A stretch of 64,000 nt of DNA from Pseudogracilibacillus sp037892545 (GTDB taxonomy: Bacteria > Bacillota > Bacilli > Bacillales > Amphibacillaceae), in NCBI RefSeq assembly GCF_037892545.1, contig NZ_JBBKBG010000004.1, positions 1-64,000 on the forward strand. The letters are read 5' to 3'. The stretch's first letter is position 1, and every line of letters starts with the position of its first letter. The position numbers were made by a program, and so were the translations under genes. The notes below the pieces were generated by a model, which searched no databases, was not told the DNA's origin, and worked only from the letters and a program-made list of their open reading frames with translations. Shown one piece after another: positions 46,730-55,839 of the stretch.

Positions 46730-47692
46730 GTGTTAATTTTCACAGAAGAAGAGATAAGAGAATATGTGAAAATAAATAAGGAATCAATAGATGAAATAGA
46801 GGCTGCATTTACCGACTTAAAAACGAAGGATGTCCAAATGCCACCAATTATGCGGGTAGATATTCCAGAACATAATGGAGAAGTGGATATTAAATCAGCG
46901 TTTATTCCTGGATACGAAATGTTCGCCTTGAAAATATCATCTGGATTTTTTAATAACTATCAACTAGGTTTACCTAGTACAGATGGATTAATGTTTTTAA
47001 TAAATGCTTTAAACGGTCAACCTGAAGCATTACTTTATGACAATGGTTATTTAACAGATGTTCGTACTGCTGCAGCCGGTGCTGTAGCTGCAAAATATAT
47101 GGCAAATGAGCAGTTAGAAACAGTAGGTGTTATTGGTGCAGGAGCACAAGCACGCTATCAATTGATCGCGTTGAAAGTAGTACGTGAATACAAACATGTA
47201 CTTGTAGCGGGGAAATCTAAACGTAGATTACAAGAATTTAAAGAAGAAATCGAATCAACATTAGCAGTCCCAGTAACCATTTTAGAAACACCAAAAGAAG
47301 TGACAGAACAGAGCGACTTAGTTATTACAGCAACACCATCTTCCGAACCAATTATACAAGATAGTTGGGTGAAAGAGGGATTGCATATAACGGCTATGGG
47401 GGCAGATGCACAACATAAAAATGAAATTGACCCAATGATTTTAAAGCGGGCAAATTATTATGTGGCAGATGTTTTGTCCCAATGTGAAATATTAGGCGAA
47501 TTACGTGCAGCATTAGAAAAGGGAGTTGTAACGAAAGATCATTCCATTATGGAATTAGGCGACATTACCTCACGTGCAGAAAAAATACGCACCTCAACAA
47601 ACGATATAACGATTGCGGATCTTACAGGTACGGGTGCACAAGATACGAGGATCGCACTGTATGCATATAAAAAATTAACGGAAGAAAAGTGA
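46730..47692 (+). CDS. eutC: EutC-like ornithine cyclodeaminase-family protein
   Basis: A 320-residue member of the ornithine cyclodeaminase/mu-crystallin family. It shows GYLTDVRTAAAGAVAAKYMA, the NAD-binding motif GVIGAGAQARYQL and the segment HITAMGADAQHKNEID. In the ectoine locus the expected role is EutC, part of hydroxyectoine-to-ectoine conversion. GTG start at 46730, seven bases after AAAGGAGG; the earlier GTG at 46724 overlaps that site. First gene of eutC-doeB-doeC-doeD. Confidence 0.85.
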   Translation: MLIFTEEEIREYVKINKESIDEIEAAFTDLKTKDVQMPPIMRVDIPEHNGEVDIKSAFIPGYEMFALKISSGFFNNYQLGLPSTDGLMFLINALNGQPEALLYDNGYLTDVRTAAAGAVAAKYMANEQLETVGVIGAGAQARYQLIALKVVREYKHVLVAGKSKRRLQEFKEEIESTLAVPVTILETPKEVTEQSDLVITATPSSEPIIQDSWVKEGLHITAMGADAQHKNEIDPMILKRANYYVADVLSQCEILGELRAALEKGVVTKDHSIMELGDITSRAEKIRTSTNDITIADLTGTGAQDTRIALYAYKKLTEEK

Positions 47693-47702
47693 GGGATTCC
47701 AT

Positions 47703-48932
47703 ATGCATATTGCAGAAGGGGCTGAAAATTTATTTGAACAATTAATTGAATGGAGACGTCATTTACACGCTCATCCAGAATTAAGTTTTGATGAAAAAGA
47801 AACAGCGGAATTTGTCGTCCAACAATTATCGACGATTCCGAATATAAAAATGGAAGAAAATGTTGGTGGTTATGGTGTTGTTGCAACATTAACATCTGGA
47901 GATGGCCCAACAATAGCGTTAAGGGCTGATATGGATGCATTGCCGATTGAGGAAGAAAATGACCTCACCTATAAATCGACAAAGAAAGGCATCATGCACG
48001 CTTGTGGACATGATGCACATACGACGATGTTACTTGGTGCAGCAAAATTACTTGGCGGACAGTTTGAACGTGGAGAATTGACTGGTACGGTAAAGTTTAT
48101 TTTTCAACCGGCAGAAGAAGCGACAGATGAAAATGGTTTATCTGGCGCACCGTATATGATGCAGGCTGGTGTATTAGAAGGTGTATCTTCTGTGATTGCT
48201 TTACATGTATGTCCGTGGCATCCAGTAGGTGTCATACAGATGAACCAAGGGTTTAGCATGGCAAATGTCGATGTATTTCATGCAACGATTCGAGGAAGTG
48301 GCGGACATGGTGGGTATCCACATTTATCGACAGACCCATTATGGATGCTCGGTGCTGTATTGCAGACGTTTTACGGAACGGTTAGTAGACGTGTATCACC
48401 GTTGGACGTTGTCGCAGCAAGTATTGGAAAGATTGAAGCTGGAGTAGTAAGCAATGTAATTCCATCCGAAGTTTATATAGAGGGAACCTTACGCTCGTAT
48501 ACACCAGAAGCACGAGAAAAACTTGCAGAAGAAGTCGAAAATGTTTTTAAAATCGTAGAAGCTTTTGGTGGGGAATACGAGTTTGAGATAGAAAAGGGAG
48601 AACCAGCATTGAACAATGATATGGAAGTGAATCGTGTCATTGAACAAGCAATTTATGAACTATATCCAGATATGGTGATTGACTGGGAGCCATTTGGAAT
48701 GGGTGGGGAAGATTTTGGTTATATGACGGAACAAATACCAGGAGCAATGTTCTTCTTAGGTTGCTCGTTAGAAGATGGAGAGGACCGTGATTTGCATACG
48801 CCTATTTTTAATATGGACGAAACGTGTATGCCAATTGGCACAGCAATCTTTGTAAAAGCAGTCAACTTATTTTTGCAAGAAGAGGAAATTCATCACCCAT
48901 TAAAACGAAACAATATCCAAAGGGGGGCTTAG
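47703..48932 (+). CDS. doeB: N-acetyl-2,4-diaminobutyrate deacetylase (DoeB)
   Basis: A 409-residue M20-family amidohydrolase. Metal ligands: HACGHDAHTTM (Cys and His), PAEEATDENG (Glu pair), IALHVCPWH, and a late His in DLHTPIFNMDE. GMGGEDFGYM is typical of the family. DoeB removes the acetyl group from N-alpha-acetyl-diaminobutyrate, the DoeA product. Many M20 amidohydrolases look similar, so the call leans on its place between eutC and doeC. Ten bp separate it from eutC and one from doeC. Confidence 0.82.
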   Translation: MHIAEGAENLFEQLIEWRRHLHAHPELSFDEKETAEFVVQQLSTIPNIKMEENVGGYGVVATLTSGDGPTIALRADMDALPIEEENDLTYKSTKKGIMHACGHDAHTTMLLGAAKLLGGQFERGELTGTVKFIFQPAEEATDENGLSGAPYMMQAGVLEGVSSVIALHVCPWHPVGVIQMNQGFSMANVDVFHATIRGSGGHGGYPHLSTDPLWMLGAVLQTFYGTVSRRVSPLDVVAASIGKIEAGVVSNVIPSEVYIEGTLRSYTPEAREKLAEEVENVFKIVEAFGGEYEFEIEKGEPALNNDMEVNRVIEQAIYELYPDMVIDWEPFGMGGEDFGYMTEQIPGAMFFLGCSLEDGEDRDLHTPIFNMDETCMPIGTAIFVKAVNLFLQEEEIHHPLKRNNIQRGA

Positions 48933-48933
48933 C

Positions 48934-50367
48934 ATGATGACAGCTGTAAAGGAGAAGAGGATGTTACTAGGTGGAGAGTGGGTGAAACGGAAGGAAACCA
49001 TTACGGTTCGTGACCCTCAAGACAATACGATTTTTACAACGGTACCAAAAGCATCTGTAAAAGATGCACTAGACGCGATTGAAGCAGCAAAAGAAGGGGC
49101 AAAAATTTCAGCAACATTATCCGTTTTTGAGCGGATGAATATTATCCATAAAGCAGTTCAATATATCGAAGACAATAAGGAACATTATGCTCAAACGATT
49201 GCGACAGAAGGAAGTAAAACTATTACGGAAGCTCGTGCAGAAGTGAAACGTTGCATGGATACGATGCGATTATCGGCAGAAGAAGCGCGTAGAATGCACG
49301 GGGAAACCATTCCGTTTAGTCAACGAGAAGGTGGCGACAATCGAATTGGATATTACTACCACTTCCCTGTTGGCATTGTTGCAGCAATTACACCATTTAA
49401 TGACCCATTAAATTTAGTCGCCCATAAAGTTGGTCCGGCGATCGCATCTGGAAATGCGATTATCGTGAAACCAGCATCATTAACACCAGTGAGTGCTATT
49501 TTACTTGCAGAAGCATTAGACCATGCTGGATTACCAAGAAAAATTTTACAAGTCATTACAGGTAGTGGCGGGGAAATTGGTGATGTGCTTGTGACACATC
49601 CGGCCGTACGTCTCGTATCTTTTACTGGTGGATTCGAAACAGGTGAATCGATTGCGAAAAAAGCAGGCCTAAAGAAAATTAGTATGGAATTAGGTTCCAA
49701 CTCACCGGCTATCGTACTAGAAGATGCCGATATGACGGATGCTGTCCAAAGTTGTGTCGCTGGTGCGTTTGGTGCAGTCGGACAGAATTGTCTCGGAGTG
49801 CAACGTATTTATGTAAAAGATGCAGTCTATCATGCATTTGTAGAGCAGTTCGTGGCAGAGACAAAAAAATATATCGTCGGTGATAAACGATCAGATGAGA
49901 CGATGATGGGACCACTTATTCATGAAAAAGAGGCGATTCGTATCGAAAAATTAGTCGATGAAGCTGTTGCACTAGGTGCCACTCTTTTAACTGGTGGGGT
50001 GCGTGATGGAGCATTTTATATGCCAACAGTGTTGGAAAATGTTCCAAAAGGTGCGCGAATTATGGAAGAAGAAGTGTTCGGGCCAGTCGTATCCATATGT
50101 AAAATTGATAGTGTGGAAGAAGCGATCGCATTAGCAAATGATGTGAATTATGGGTTACAAGCAGGTATTTTTACGAAAAACATTGAGATTGCATTTAAGG
50201 CAATTCACGATTTAGAAGTCGGTGGGGTGATCGTGAACGATAGTAGTGATTATCGTGTAGACGCAATGCCGTTCGGTGGAGTAAAAGGATCTGGTATTGG
50301 TCGTGAAGGTGTTAAGTTTGCGATGGAAGATATGACAGAAAAGAAAGTTGTGCAATTTAAATTATAA
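48934..50367 (+). CDS. doeC: Aspartate-semialdehyde dehydrogenase (DoeC), ALDH family
   Basis: A 477-residue NAD(P)-dependent aldehyde dehydrogenase. Catalytic Cys in FGAVGQNCLGVQR, general-base Glu in SMELGSNSPA, and cofactor loop FTGGFETGESIAKKAG. In the ectoine pathway it oxidises aspartate semialdehyde to aspartate. It follows doeB by one base with AAGGGGGG overlapping the doeB end. On sequence alone the substrate cannot be fixed; context gives the call. Confidence 0.83.
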   Translation: MMTAVKEKRMLLGGEWVKRKETITVRDPQDNTIFTTVPKASVKDALDAIEAAKEGAKISATLSVFERMNIIHKAVQYIEDNKEHYAQTIATEGSKTITEARAEVKRCMDTMRLSAEEARRMHGETIPFSQREGGDNRIGYYYHFPVGIVAAITPFNDPLNLVAHKVGPAIASGNAIIVKPASLTPVSAILLAEALDHAGLPRKILQVITGSGGEIGDVLVTHPAVRLVSFTGGFETGESIAKKAGLKKISMELGSNSPAIVLEDADMTDAVQSCVAGAFGAVGQNCLGVQRIYVKDAVYHAFVEQFVAETKKYIVGDKRSDETMMGPLIHEKEAIRIEKLVDEAVALGATLLTGGVRDGAFYMPTVLENVPKGARIMEEEVFGPVVSICKIDSVEEAIALANDVNYGLQAGIFTKNIEIAFKAIHDLEVGGVIVNDSSDYRVDAMPFGGVKGSGIGREGVKFAMEDMTEKKVVQFKL

Positions 50368-50385
50368 AAGAAAAGGATGATCATC

Positions 50386-51693
50386 ATGACACAAGTACTA
50401 AACAATGAACAGTTAAAACAAGCATTAACAGAACTGGATAAAAAGCATTTTATCCATCCGACATCAAATATGAAACAACTACAAGAAGAAGGACCGACAT
50501 TTATTTTCACAGAAGGGGATGGAATCTATTTAAAAGATTTAGAAGGTAGGAAATTGATTGATAGTTTATCATCTCTCTGGAATGTAAATATCGGACACGG
50601 TCGAGAGGAATTAGGGGAAGTTGCGAAAGAACAAATGACGAAATTAGCTTTCACTTCTACGTTTAGTAATTGGTCACATGAACCCATTATTCGTCTCGCA
50701 GAAGAAATAGCAACATGGACTCCAGGAGATTTAAATGTCACATTTTTTACATCTGGTGGGTCTGAAGCGAATGATACGGCATTTAAAACGGTCCGTCATT
50801 ATTGGAATGTGAACGGAAAACCTGAAAAGAAAAAGATTATTTCACGTAAAAAATCATACCATGGGGTAGCAATGGGCTCGACAAGTGCAACAGGTATTCC
50901 CGAGTTTCACACATTTACACAATCTATTGCACCAGACTTTCATTATGTTGATTCAACCGTGGAATCATTTAAAGAAATGATAGAAAAAGAAGGTGCTCAT
51001 ACTATTGCGGCATTTATTTCGGAACCAGTTCAAGGTTCAGGTGGTGTAAACATTCCGGAGGCTAATTATTTTAAAGAAATAAAGGCGATTTGTGAAGCGA
51101 ATGATATTTTATTCATATCGGATGAAGTGATTTGTGGATTTGGTCGTACTGGTACCAATTTTGGAATGGAAAACTTTGGTATTACACCAGATATTATTAC
51201 GATGGCAAAAGGTGTCACGAGTGGATACGCACCACTAGGTGGAATGGTCATCTCTGAAACATTACACAAAGAATTATATGAGAAAACAGAAGGGAACTTT
51301 TGGCATGGTTACACATACAGTGGCCATCCAACAGCTGCAGCAGTTGCATTAAAAAACTTAGAAATTATTAAAGAAGAAAACTTAATCGATAATGTCAATG
51401 AAATGGGTAAATATATGTTAGAAGGATTTGAATGGATCAAAGAACAGCATGATCATGTTGTAGACGTTCGCGGAATTGGTTTACTTGGTGCGATCAGTTT
51501 ACACCGCTCTGAAGGTGCAGAGGCGAAAACACCAAAAATCGTTCAAGAGGCATTAAAGCGTGGATTGATTTGTCGTTCTGTCGTTTATGATGGGCAAGAT
51601 ACGTTAGCATTTGCACCACCATTTACGATTTCAAAAGATGAAATGGATCAAATTATTCACATTGTAAATGAGTCCATTCAAGCGGTAGGATAA
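50386..51693 (+). CDS. doeD: L-2,4-diaminobutyrate transaminase (DoeD)
   Basis: A 435-residue class III PLP aminotransferase. The Asp before the PLP ring is in FISDEVICGFGRTG and the Schiff-base lysine in TMAKGVTSGYAPLGG. GSEANDTAFKTVRHY binds the PLP phosphate. It converts diaminobutyrate to aspartate semialdehyde, upstream of DoeC. Start at ATG 50386 with AAAAGGA at good distance; ATG 50377 lies inside that site. Last gene of the operon, before a terminator. Confidence 0.85.
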   Translation: MTQVLNNEQLKQALTELDKKHFIHPTSNMKQLQEEGPTFIFTEGDGIYLKDLEGRKLIDSLSSLWNVNIGHGREELGEVAKEQMTKLAFTSTFSNWSHEPIIRLAEEIATWTPGDLNVTFFTSGGSEANDTAFKTVRHYWNVNGKPEKKKIISRKKSYHGVAMGSTSATGIPEFHTFTQSIAPDFHYVDSTVESFKEMIEKEGAHTIAAFISEPVQGSGGVNIPEANYFKEIKAICEANDILFISDEVICGFGRTGTNFGMENFGITPDIITMAKGVTSGYAPLGGMVISETLHKELYEKTEGNFWHGYTYSGHPTAAAVALKNLEIIKEENLIDNVNEMGKYMLEGFEWIKEQHDHVVDVRGIGLLGAISLHRSEGAEAKTPKIVQEALKRGLICRSVVYDGQDTLAFAPPFTISKDEMDQIIHIVNESIQAVG

Positions 51694-51700
51694 TAGATTT

Positions 51701-51747
51701 AGGTGGAACATGAAGTTGAGAGCTACAACAATGTTCCACCTTTTTTT
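51701..51747 (+). terminator. Terminator after doeD
   Basis: AGGTGGAACAT (51701-51711) and ATGTTCCACCT (51731-51741) are perfect arms, then T-run. Confidence 0.92.
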
Positions 51748-51768
51748 CACACCATGTAATAAAAATGC

Positions 51769-51849
51769 TTTCATACAATTTGTATGAAAAGAAATGTATT
51801 TTCTTCATACATGTTTCATATTGTTTCAATTAGGGAATGTTTTTATAAT
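51769..51849 (+). promoter_or_regulatory. eutA-TRAP promoter and shared operator
   Basis: Perfect 21-bp palindrome TTTCATACAA-T-TTGTATGAAA (51769-51789), TTCATACAT (51804-51812), -35 TTGTTT (51821-51826), 17-bp spacer, -10 TATAAT (51844-51849). Palindrome centre to -35 is 42 bp and TTCATACAT to -35 is 17 bp, identical to the eutC promoter. Confidence 0.8.
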
Positions 51850-51917
51850 GTATACCAACTATCCCGTTTTACCATTCCCGACCTTATGTCAAGACAAAAA
51901 GAAAAGGGAGGGAGAAC

Positions 51918-52652
51918 ATGCAAAAAAACCCATATGGTTTTAGGGCGCGTATTGGATTAATATACATAGCATCTGCATATGCGATGGATGTAGAATTCCA
52001 AGAAATGGCACCAAGTGGTGTAACGAGCCATGTAACGAGAATTAAATTGTCAGAAGATCCGACTCGTTTTACAATCGATGATTTAGCTGAGTTAGAAGGA
52101 AAAGCATTAGAGGCGACATCTATTCTAGCGCAAGCACCTGTAAAGGCGATTGGATTTGGTTGTACGAGTGGAAGTTTCGTGAATGGTGTGCAATATGATA
52201 AAGCTCTTATTCAAAAGATGGAAGCTATTGCACAAGTGAAATGTACGACAACATCTAATGCTGTAGTCGAAGCATTCCACCGATTAGATGCCCAAAAGAT
52301 TGCCATTGCTGCACCATATACAAAAGAGGTGACAGATCAGGCAATTCATTATTTCAATGAGGCAGGATTTGATGTGGTCAATTTAGTCGGACTCGGTATG
52401 ATGAATGATTACGATATTTCAGCTTTAGATTTGAAGACAATTTATGATATGGCCGTGCAAGCCGATCATCCCGATGCAGAAGCAGTTTTTATATCGTGTA
52501 CAGGAATACAAGCGCTACAAGTGATTCCATTATTAGAAAAGGATTTGCAAAAACCAGTATTAACATCGAATCAAGCGACTTTTTGGCATTTATTACGTTT
52601 GAGTGGTATTCATGAAAACACGAATCAATATGGAAAAATATTCGATTTTTAA
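51918..52652 (+). CDS. eutA: EutA-like Asp/Glu racemase-fold protein
   Basis: A 244-residue protein of the maleate isomerase/arylmalonate decarboxylase branch of Asp/Glu racemases. Both catalytic cysteines are visible: GFGCTSGSFVNG and FISCTGIQAL. In hydroxyectoine loci this is EutA, proposed to work with EutB and EutC. GGGAGGGAG precedes the ATG. First gene of the eutA-TRAP operon. Confidence 0.83.
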   Translation: MQKNPYGFRARIGLIYIASAYAMDVEFQEMAPSGVTSHVTRIKLSEDPTRFTIDDLAELEGKALEATSILAQAPVKAIGFGCTSGSFVNGVQYDKALIQKMEAIAQVKCTTTSNAVVEAFHRLDAQKIAIAAPYTKEVTDQAIHYFNEAGFDVVNLVGLGMMNDYDISALDLKTIYDMAVQADHPDAEAVFISCTGIQALQVIPLLEKDLQKPVLTSNQATFWHLLRLSGIHENTNQYGKIFDF

Positions 52653-52662
52653 TGGAAAAAAT

Positions 52663-52676
52663 TGAAAGCGTTTTTA
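52663..52676 (+). promoter_or_regulatory. cre-like site between eutA and the TRAP genes
   Basis: TGAAAGCGTTTTTA matches the catabolite-responsive element TGWAANCGNTNWCA at all but one specified position. A CcpA roadblock here would reduce TRAP transporter expression when sugars are plentiful. Confidence 0.5.
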
Positions 52677-52698
52677 TTATGTAGGGGGTGAAAGAACG

Positions 52699-53220
52699 AT
52701 GAAAATAATCGCGACGATAGATAGAATTTGGGAAGAAATTGAGAAGGCAATTTTGAGTTTAACGACGATTTCGATGAGTTTAATGTTAGTTGGGAATGCG
52801 TTAAGTCGATATTTTTTTAATAAAAGTTGGGCATTTACAGAAGAGGTTGGAAAAATGGGGGTAATCGTCTTAACGTTTATGGGACTCGGATTTGCAGCAA
52901 GGAAAAAAATGCATATCGAAATGTCCGGATTTTTTGATTTAATGCCATTTAAAATGCAAAGGATTGTTGGAATGGGTGTTCATTTTATTTCGGCAATCGT
53001 CTTACTATATTGTGCATATTTAGGGCTAGAATACGTACAACACTTACAAAAGTTAGGTCAAGTTTCTACTATTCTACGGATACCGTTATCTGTCACAATG
53101 TTTGTCGTTCCGTTAGGATTCTTTTTATCTGGGCTACGCTATTGTGTAGATTTATTTATCGGTATAAAACAAAAGGATAGTAATTTTATGCACGAACTTG
53201 AAATAACAGAAGAGAGGTGA
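52699..53220 (+). CDS. TRAP transporter small membrane subunit
   Basis: A 173-residue DctQ-type protein with four membrane helices. The start of the family block is NALSRYFFNKSWAFTEEVGK, followed by LGFAARKKMHIEM. It stabilises the large subunit and the substrate-binding protein. GGGGGTG lies before the ATG, and the stop overlaps the next ribosome binding site. Ectoine/hydroxyectoine uptake (TeaB/UehB-like) is inferred from the binding protein. Confidence 0.88.
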   Translation: MKIIATIDRIWEEIEKAILSLTTISMSLMLVGNALSRYFFNKSWAFTEEVGKMGVIVLTFMGLGFAARKKMHIEMSGFFDLMPFKMQRIVGMGVHFISAIVLLYCAYLGLEYVQHLQKLGQVSTILRIPLSVTMFVVPLGFFLSGLRYCVDLFIGIKQKDSNFMHELEITEER

Positions 53221-53224
53221 TTGT

Positions 53225-54517
53225 ATGTTGTGGGGAATTATAGCATTGTTGTTCATCATGTTATTTTTAAACTTTCCCATTATGGTAGTTTTAATTGTAT
53301 CTGCTTTACTCATGATGTTTTTTATGGCTGGAGACTTAAACTTAGTGATGTTCATTCAACAGATGACGAGTAATGTAGAGTCTTATGTATTGCTAGCCAT
53401 TCCAATGTTTATTTTTGCTGCAGATATTATTGTCGAAGGGAGAACTGCAACGAGATTACTAGATTTTATTAATGATTTAATTGGTCATATTCGTGGTGGA
53501 ACTGGAATTGTTGCTGCGGCGACGAGTACATTTTTTGGTTCGGTTTCCGGTTCATCTCAAGCAACGATTGCAGCAATCGGACGACCGATGCGTGAACGTG
53601 CATTACAGTACGGGTATAAAGATTCACATATTATGGGGTTAATTATTAACTCGGCAGGAATTGCCATCTTAATTCCACCTAGTATCGTGATGATTTACTA
53701 TGGTATGTTAACAGGAACATCGGTTGGTGATTTGTTTGTGGCAGGAATTATCCCCGGTTTAATGGTTTTCTTAGGATTTGCAATTTGGGAGTATTTTATC
53801 GCGATCAAAAAAGATATTCCAGTAGAACCAAAGGCGACATGGGGCCAACGTTGGCGCTCTTTCAGAAAGTCGTTTTTAACATTAGGATTCCCAGTACTTA
53901 TTCTTGGTGGGATATACTCCGGAATGTTTAGTCCGACAGAAGCTGCGGCATTCTCGGTATTATATGCGTTATTACTAGAGCTCGTTATTTTCAGATCCAT
54001 CAATATTGCTGATGTATATCGTATTGCTATTTCAACTGGAGCTGTGACGAGTATCGTATTTATTTTACTTGCAGCTGGTGGGGCATTCTCATGGATTATT
54101 TCTTATTTAAGAATTCCACAACAATTAACAGAAGCGGTATTAGGTACAGATCCATCACAGTTTCAAATTTTACTTATTATGTCGTTATTTTTCTTAGTCT
54201 CATGTATGTTTGTGGACTCACTCGTTGCCATTGCAATTTTAACACCGATTTTCTTCCCAATTGCAGTAGCAGCTGATATTCATCCAGTTGCGATCGGTAT
54301 TTTAATTACGATGCAGGCAACTTTAGGAACAGTTACCCCACCATTTGGTGTGAACATTTTTACGGCGAGTGCCGTTTTCAACCGGCCTTATTTAGAGGTT
54401 GTTCGGGGAATTGCTCCGTATATTATTATATTCGTTGCGATTAACTTTTTACTCATTTTATTTCCAGATATTATTATGGTTTATCAAACAATTTTTGGTA
54501 GTTCGAAAGGCGGTTAA
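53225..54517 (+). CDS. TRAP transporter large membrane subunit
   Basis: A 430-residue DctM-type permease with about 12-14 helices. Family motifs: LLAIPMFIFAADIIVEGRTA, FFGSVSGSSQATIAAIG, NSAGIAILIPPSIVMIYYG and ATLGTVTPPFGVNIFTASA. It carries out Na+-driven substrate transfer across the membrane. GAGGTG precedes the ATG, four bases after the small subunit. TeaC/UehC-like role inferred from context. Confidence 0.92.
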   Translation: MLWGIIALLFIMLFLNFPIMVVLIVSALLMMFFMAGDLNLVMFIQQMTSNVESYVLLAIPMFIFAADIIVEGRTATRLLDFINDLIGHIRGGTGIVAAATSTFFGSVSGSSQATIAAIGRPMRERALQYGYKDSHIMGLIINSAGIAILIPPSIVMIYYGMLTGTSVGDLFVAGIIPGLMVFLGFAIWEYFIAIKKDIPVEPKATWGQRWRSFRKSFLTLGFPVLILGGIYSGMFSPTEAAAFSVLYALLLELVIFRSINIADVYRIAISTGAVTSIVFILLAAGGAFSWIISYLRIPQQLTEAVLGTDPSQFQILLIMSLFFLVSCMFVDSLVAIAILTPIFFPIAVAADIHPVAIGILITMQATLGTVTPPFGVNIFTASAVFNRPYLEVVRGIAPYIIIFVAINFLLILFPDIIMVYQTIFGSSKGG

Positions 54518-54607
54518 AATGGAATTATATTTGAGGGGGTGTCATCGTTCCATTTTAGCTAGCAATTTTTAATGAACATAAATAGAAAAATTAAAGGAGG
54601 CAATGCT

Positions 54608-55690
54608 TTGTTCAACAAAAAAGGTTTTATTGTATTTGTAGGGATGTTAATGTTGACGATGTTTTTGGCAGCTTGTGGTGGAGGTAATAATAATGCAGGC
54701 GGTAATAATGGTGGTGGAAATGCTGGTGGTGATGGGGATACGATCAACTTGCGTTTCGCACATGAAGAAGGGCAAGGAGACGTACAAGATTTATATGCCA
54801 ATAAATTTAAAGAGATTATTGAGGAAAAATCTGGTGGAGATATAACAGTAGATGTATATACTGCAGGTCAATTAGGATCGAATATGGACGTATTGCAGTC
54901 ATTACAAACAGGAGCAATTGAAATGGCCATTACATCACCAGGTTTCTCTGGAGATGTTATTACTGAGTCACAAATTATGGCCATTCCGTTTTTATTCTCA
55001 GATAATTTAGAAGTAAATAAAAAGGTTTTAAACGAAAGTGAAGCATTATATGGTCCACTTGCTGAAAAATACGAGGAAAAAGGTTTAACACCTTTTAAAT
55101 TCTGGTTAGAAGGATTTATGTATTGGACAGCAAACAAAGAAGTAACGACAGAGGACGATATGAAAGGTTTAAAAATTAGAACGATGCCGACGAGTTTAAT
55201 TATTAAGTCGTATGAATTAATGGGTGCCAACCCAACACCGACAGATTCAGGTGAAATTTATACGATGCTACAAACGAAAGGGATCGATGCACAAGAAAAC
55301 CCATTATTTTATATCGTAAATAGTAACTTCCTAGAAGTACAAGATTATTTAATGGATTCTAAACACCATATTTATACGACAGTAACTGCAGCAAACCAAG
55401 ATTTCTTCGAGGGATTATCAGAAGAACATCAAGAATTAATTCGTGAAGTAGTAGAGGAAGTAAATGAATGGTCGTTTGACATGCAAGATGAAGAACAGAA
55501 AAAAGCAATGGAGAAAGCAAAAGAAGAAGATGTAGAAATTATTGAATTGACTGCAGAAGAGCGCGAAGTGTTTAAAGAGCTATCTTTAGAAGCTCGTGAA
55601 CTATACAAAAACGAAAGTGACGCAGCGAAGGAGATTATCGAAACATTAGAAAAAGAAATTGAAGAGGCAGAAGCGGAATTAGGGGAATAA
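54608..55690 (+). CDS. TRAP transporter ectoine-binding lipoprotein
   Basis: A 360-residue DctP-type lipoprotein. I start it at TTG 54608: AAAGGAGG lies seven bases upstream and the product then has a proper lipoprotein signal (FLAAC, Cys 23), whereas the longer frame adds a poor N-terminus. The mature part resembles Halomonas TeaA: FAHEEGQGDVQDLYANKFKE, ITSPGFSGDVITESQIMAIP, LKIRTMPTS, and GIDAQENPLF. These include the Glu, Arg and Asn contact regions for ectoines. The C-terminal helix is strongly acidic. Confidence 0.87.
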   Translation: MFNKKGFIVFVGMLMLTMFLAACGGGNNNAGGNNGGGNAGGDGDTINLRFAHEEGQGDVQDLYANKFKEIIEEKSGGDITVDVYTAGQLGSNMDVLQSLQTGAIEMAITSPGFSGDVITESQIMAIPFLFSDNLEVNKKVLNESEALYGPLAEKYEEKGLTPFKFWLEGFMYWTANKEVTTEDDMKGLKIRTMPTSLIIKSYELMGANPTPTDSGEIYTMLQTKGIDAQENPLFYIVNSNFLEVQDYLMDSKHHIYTTVTAANQDFFEGLSEEHQELIREVVEEVNEWSFDMQDEEQKKAMEKAKEEDVEIIELTAEEREVFKELSLEARELYKNESDAAKEIIETLEKEIEEAEAELGE

Positions 55691-55751
55691 GTTTTCCAGT
55701 TCATTTTCTATTCATGTGACGAAACACAAATAAAATAAAGTAAATAAAGAT

Positions 55752-55806
55752 ACCGAACAATGATGGTAATGAAGAAATACAATTATCGTATTGTTCGGTT
55801 TTCTTT
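55752..55806 (+). terminator. Terminator between TRAP genes and doeA
   Basis: ACCGAACAAT (55752-55761) and ATTGTTCGGT (55790-55799) pair, then TTTCTTTA. It separates doeA from the TRAP operon at least partly. Confidence 0.8.
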
Positions 55807-55839
55807 ACGCAAAATAGGACAGAATGAGGGTGAAATAAT

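Noticed and set aside
55779..55795. ATACAATTATCGTAT before doeA as a copy of the eut operator
   Set aside because: Spacing and centre do not match the two real sites, and it overlaps the 3' arm of a terminator.
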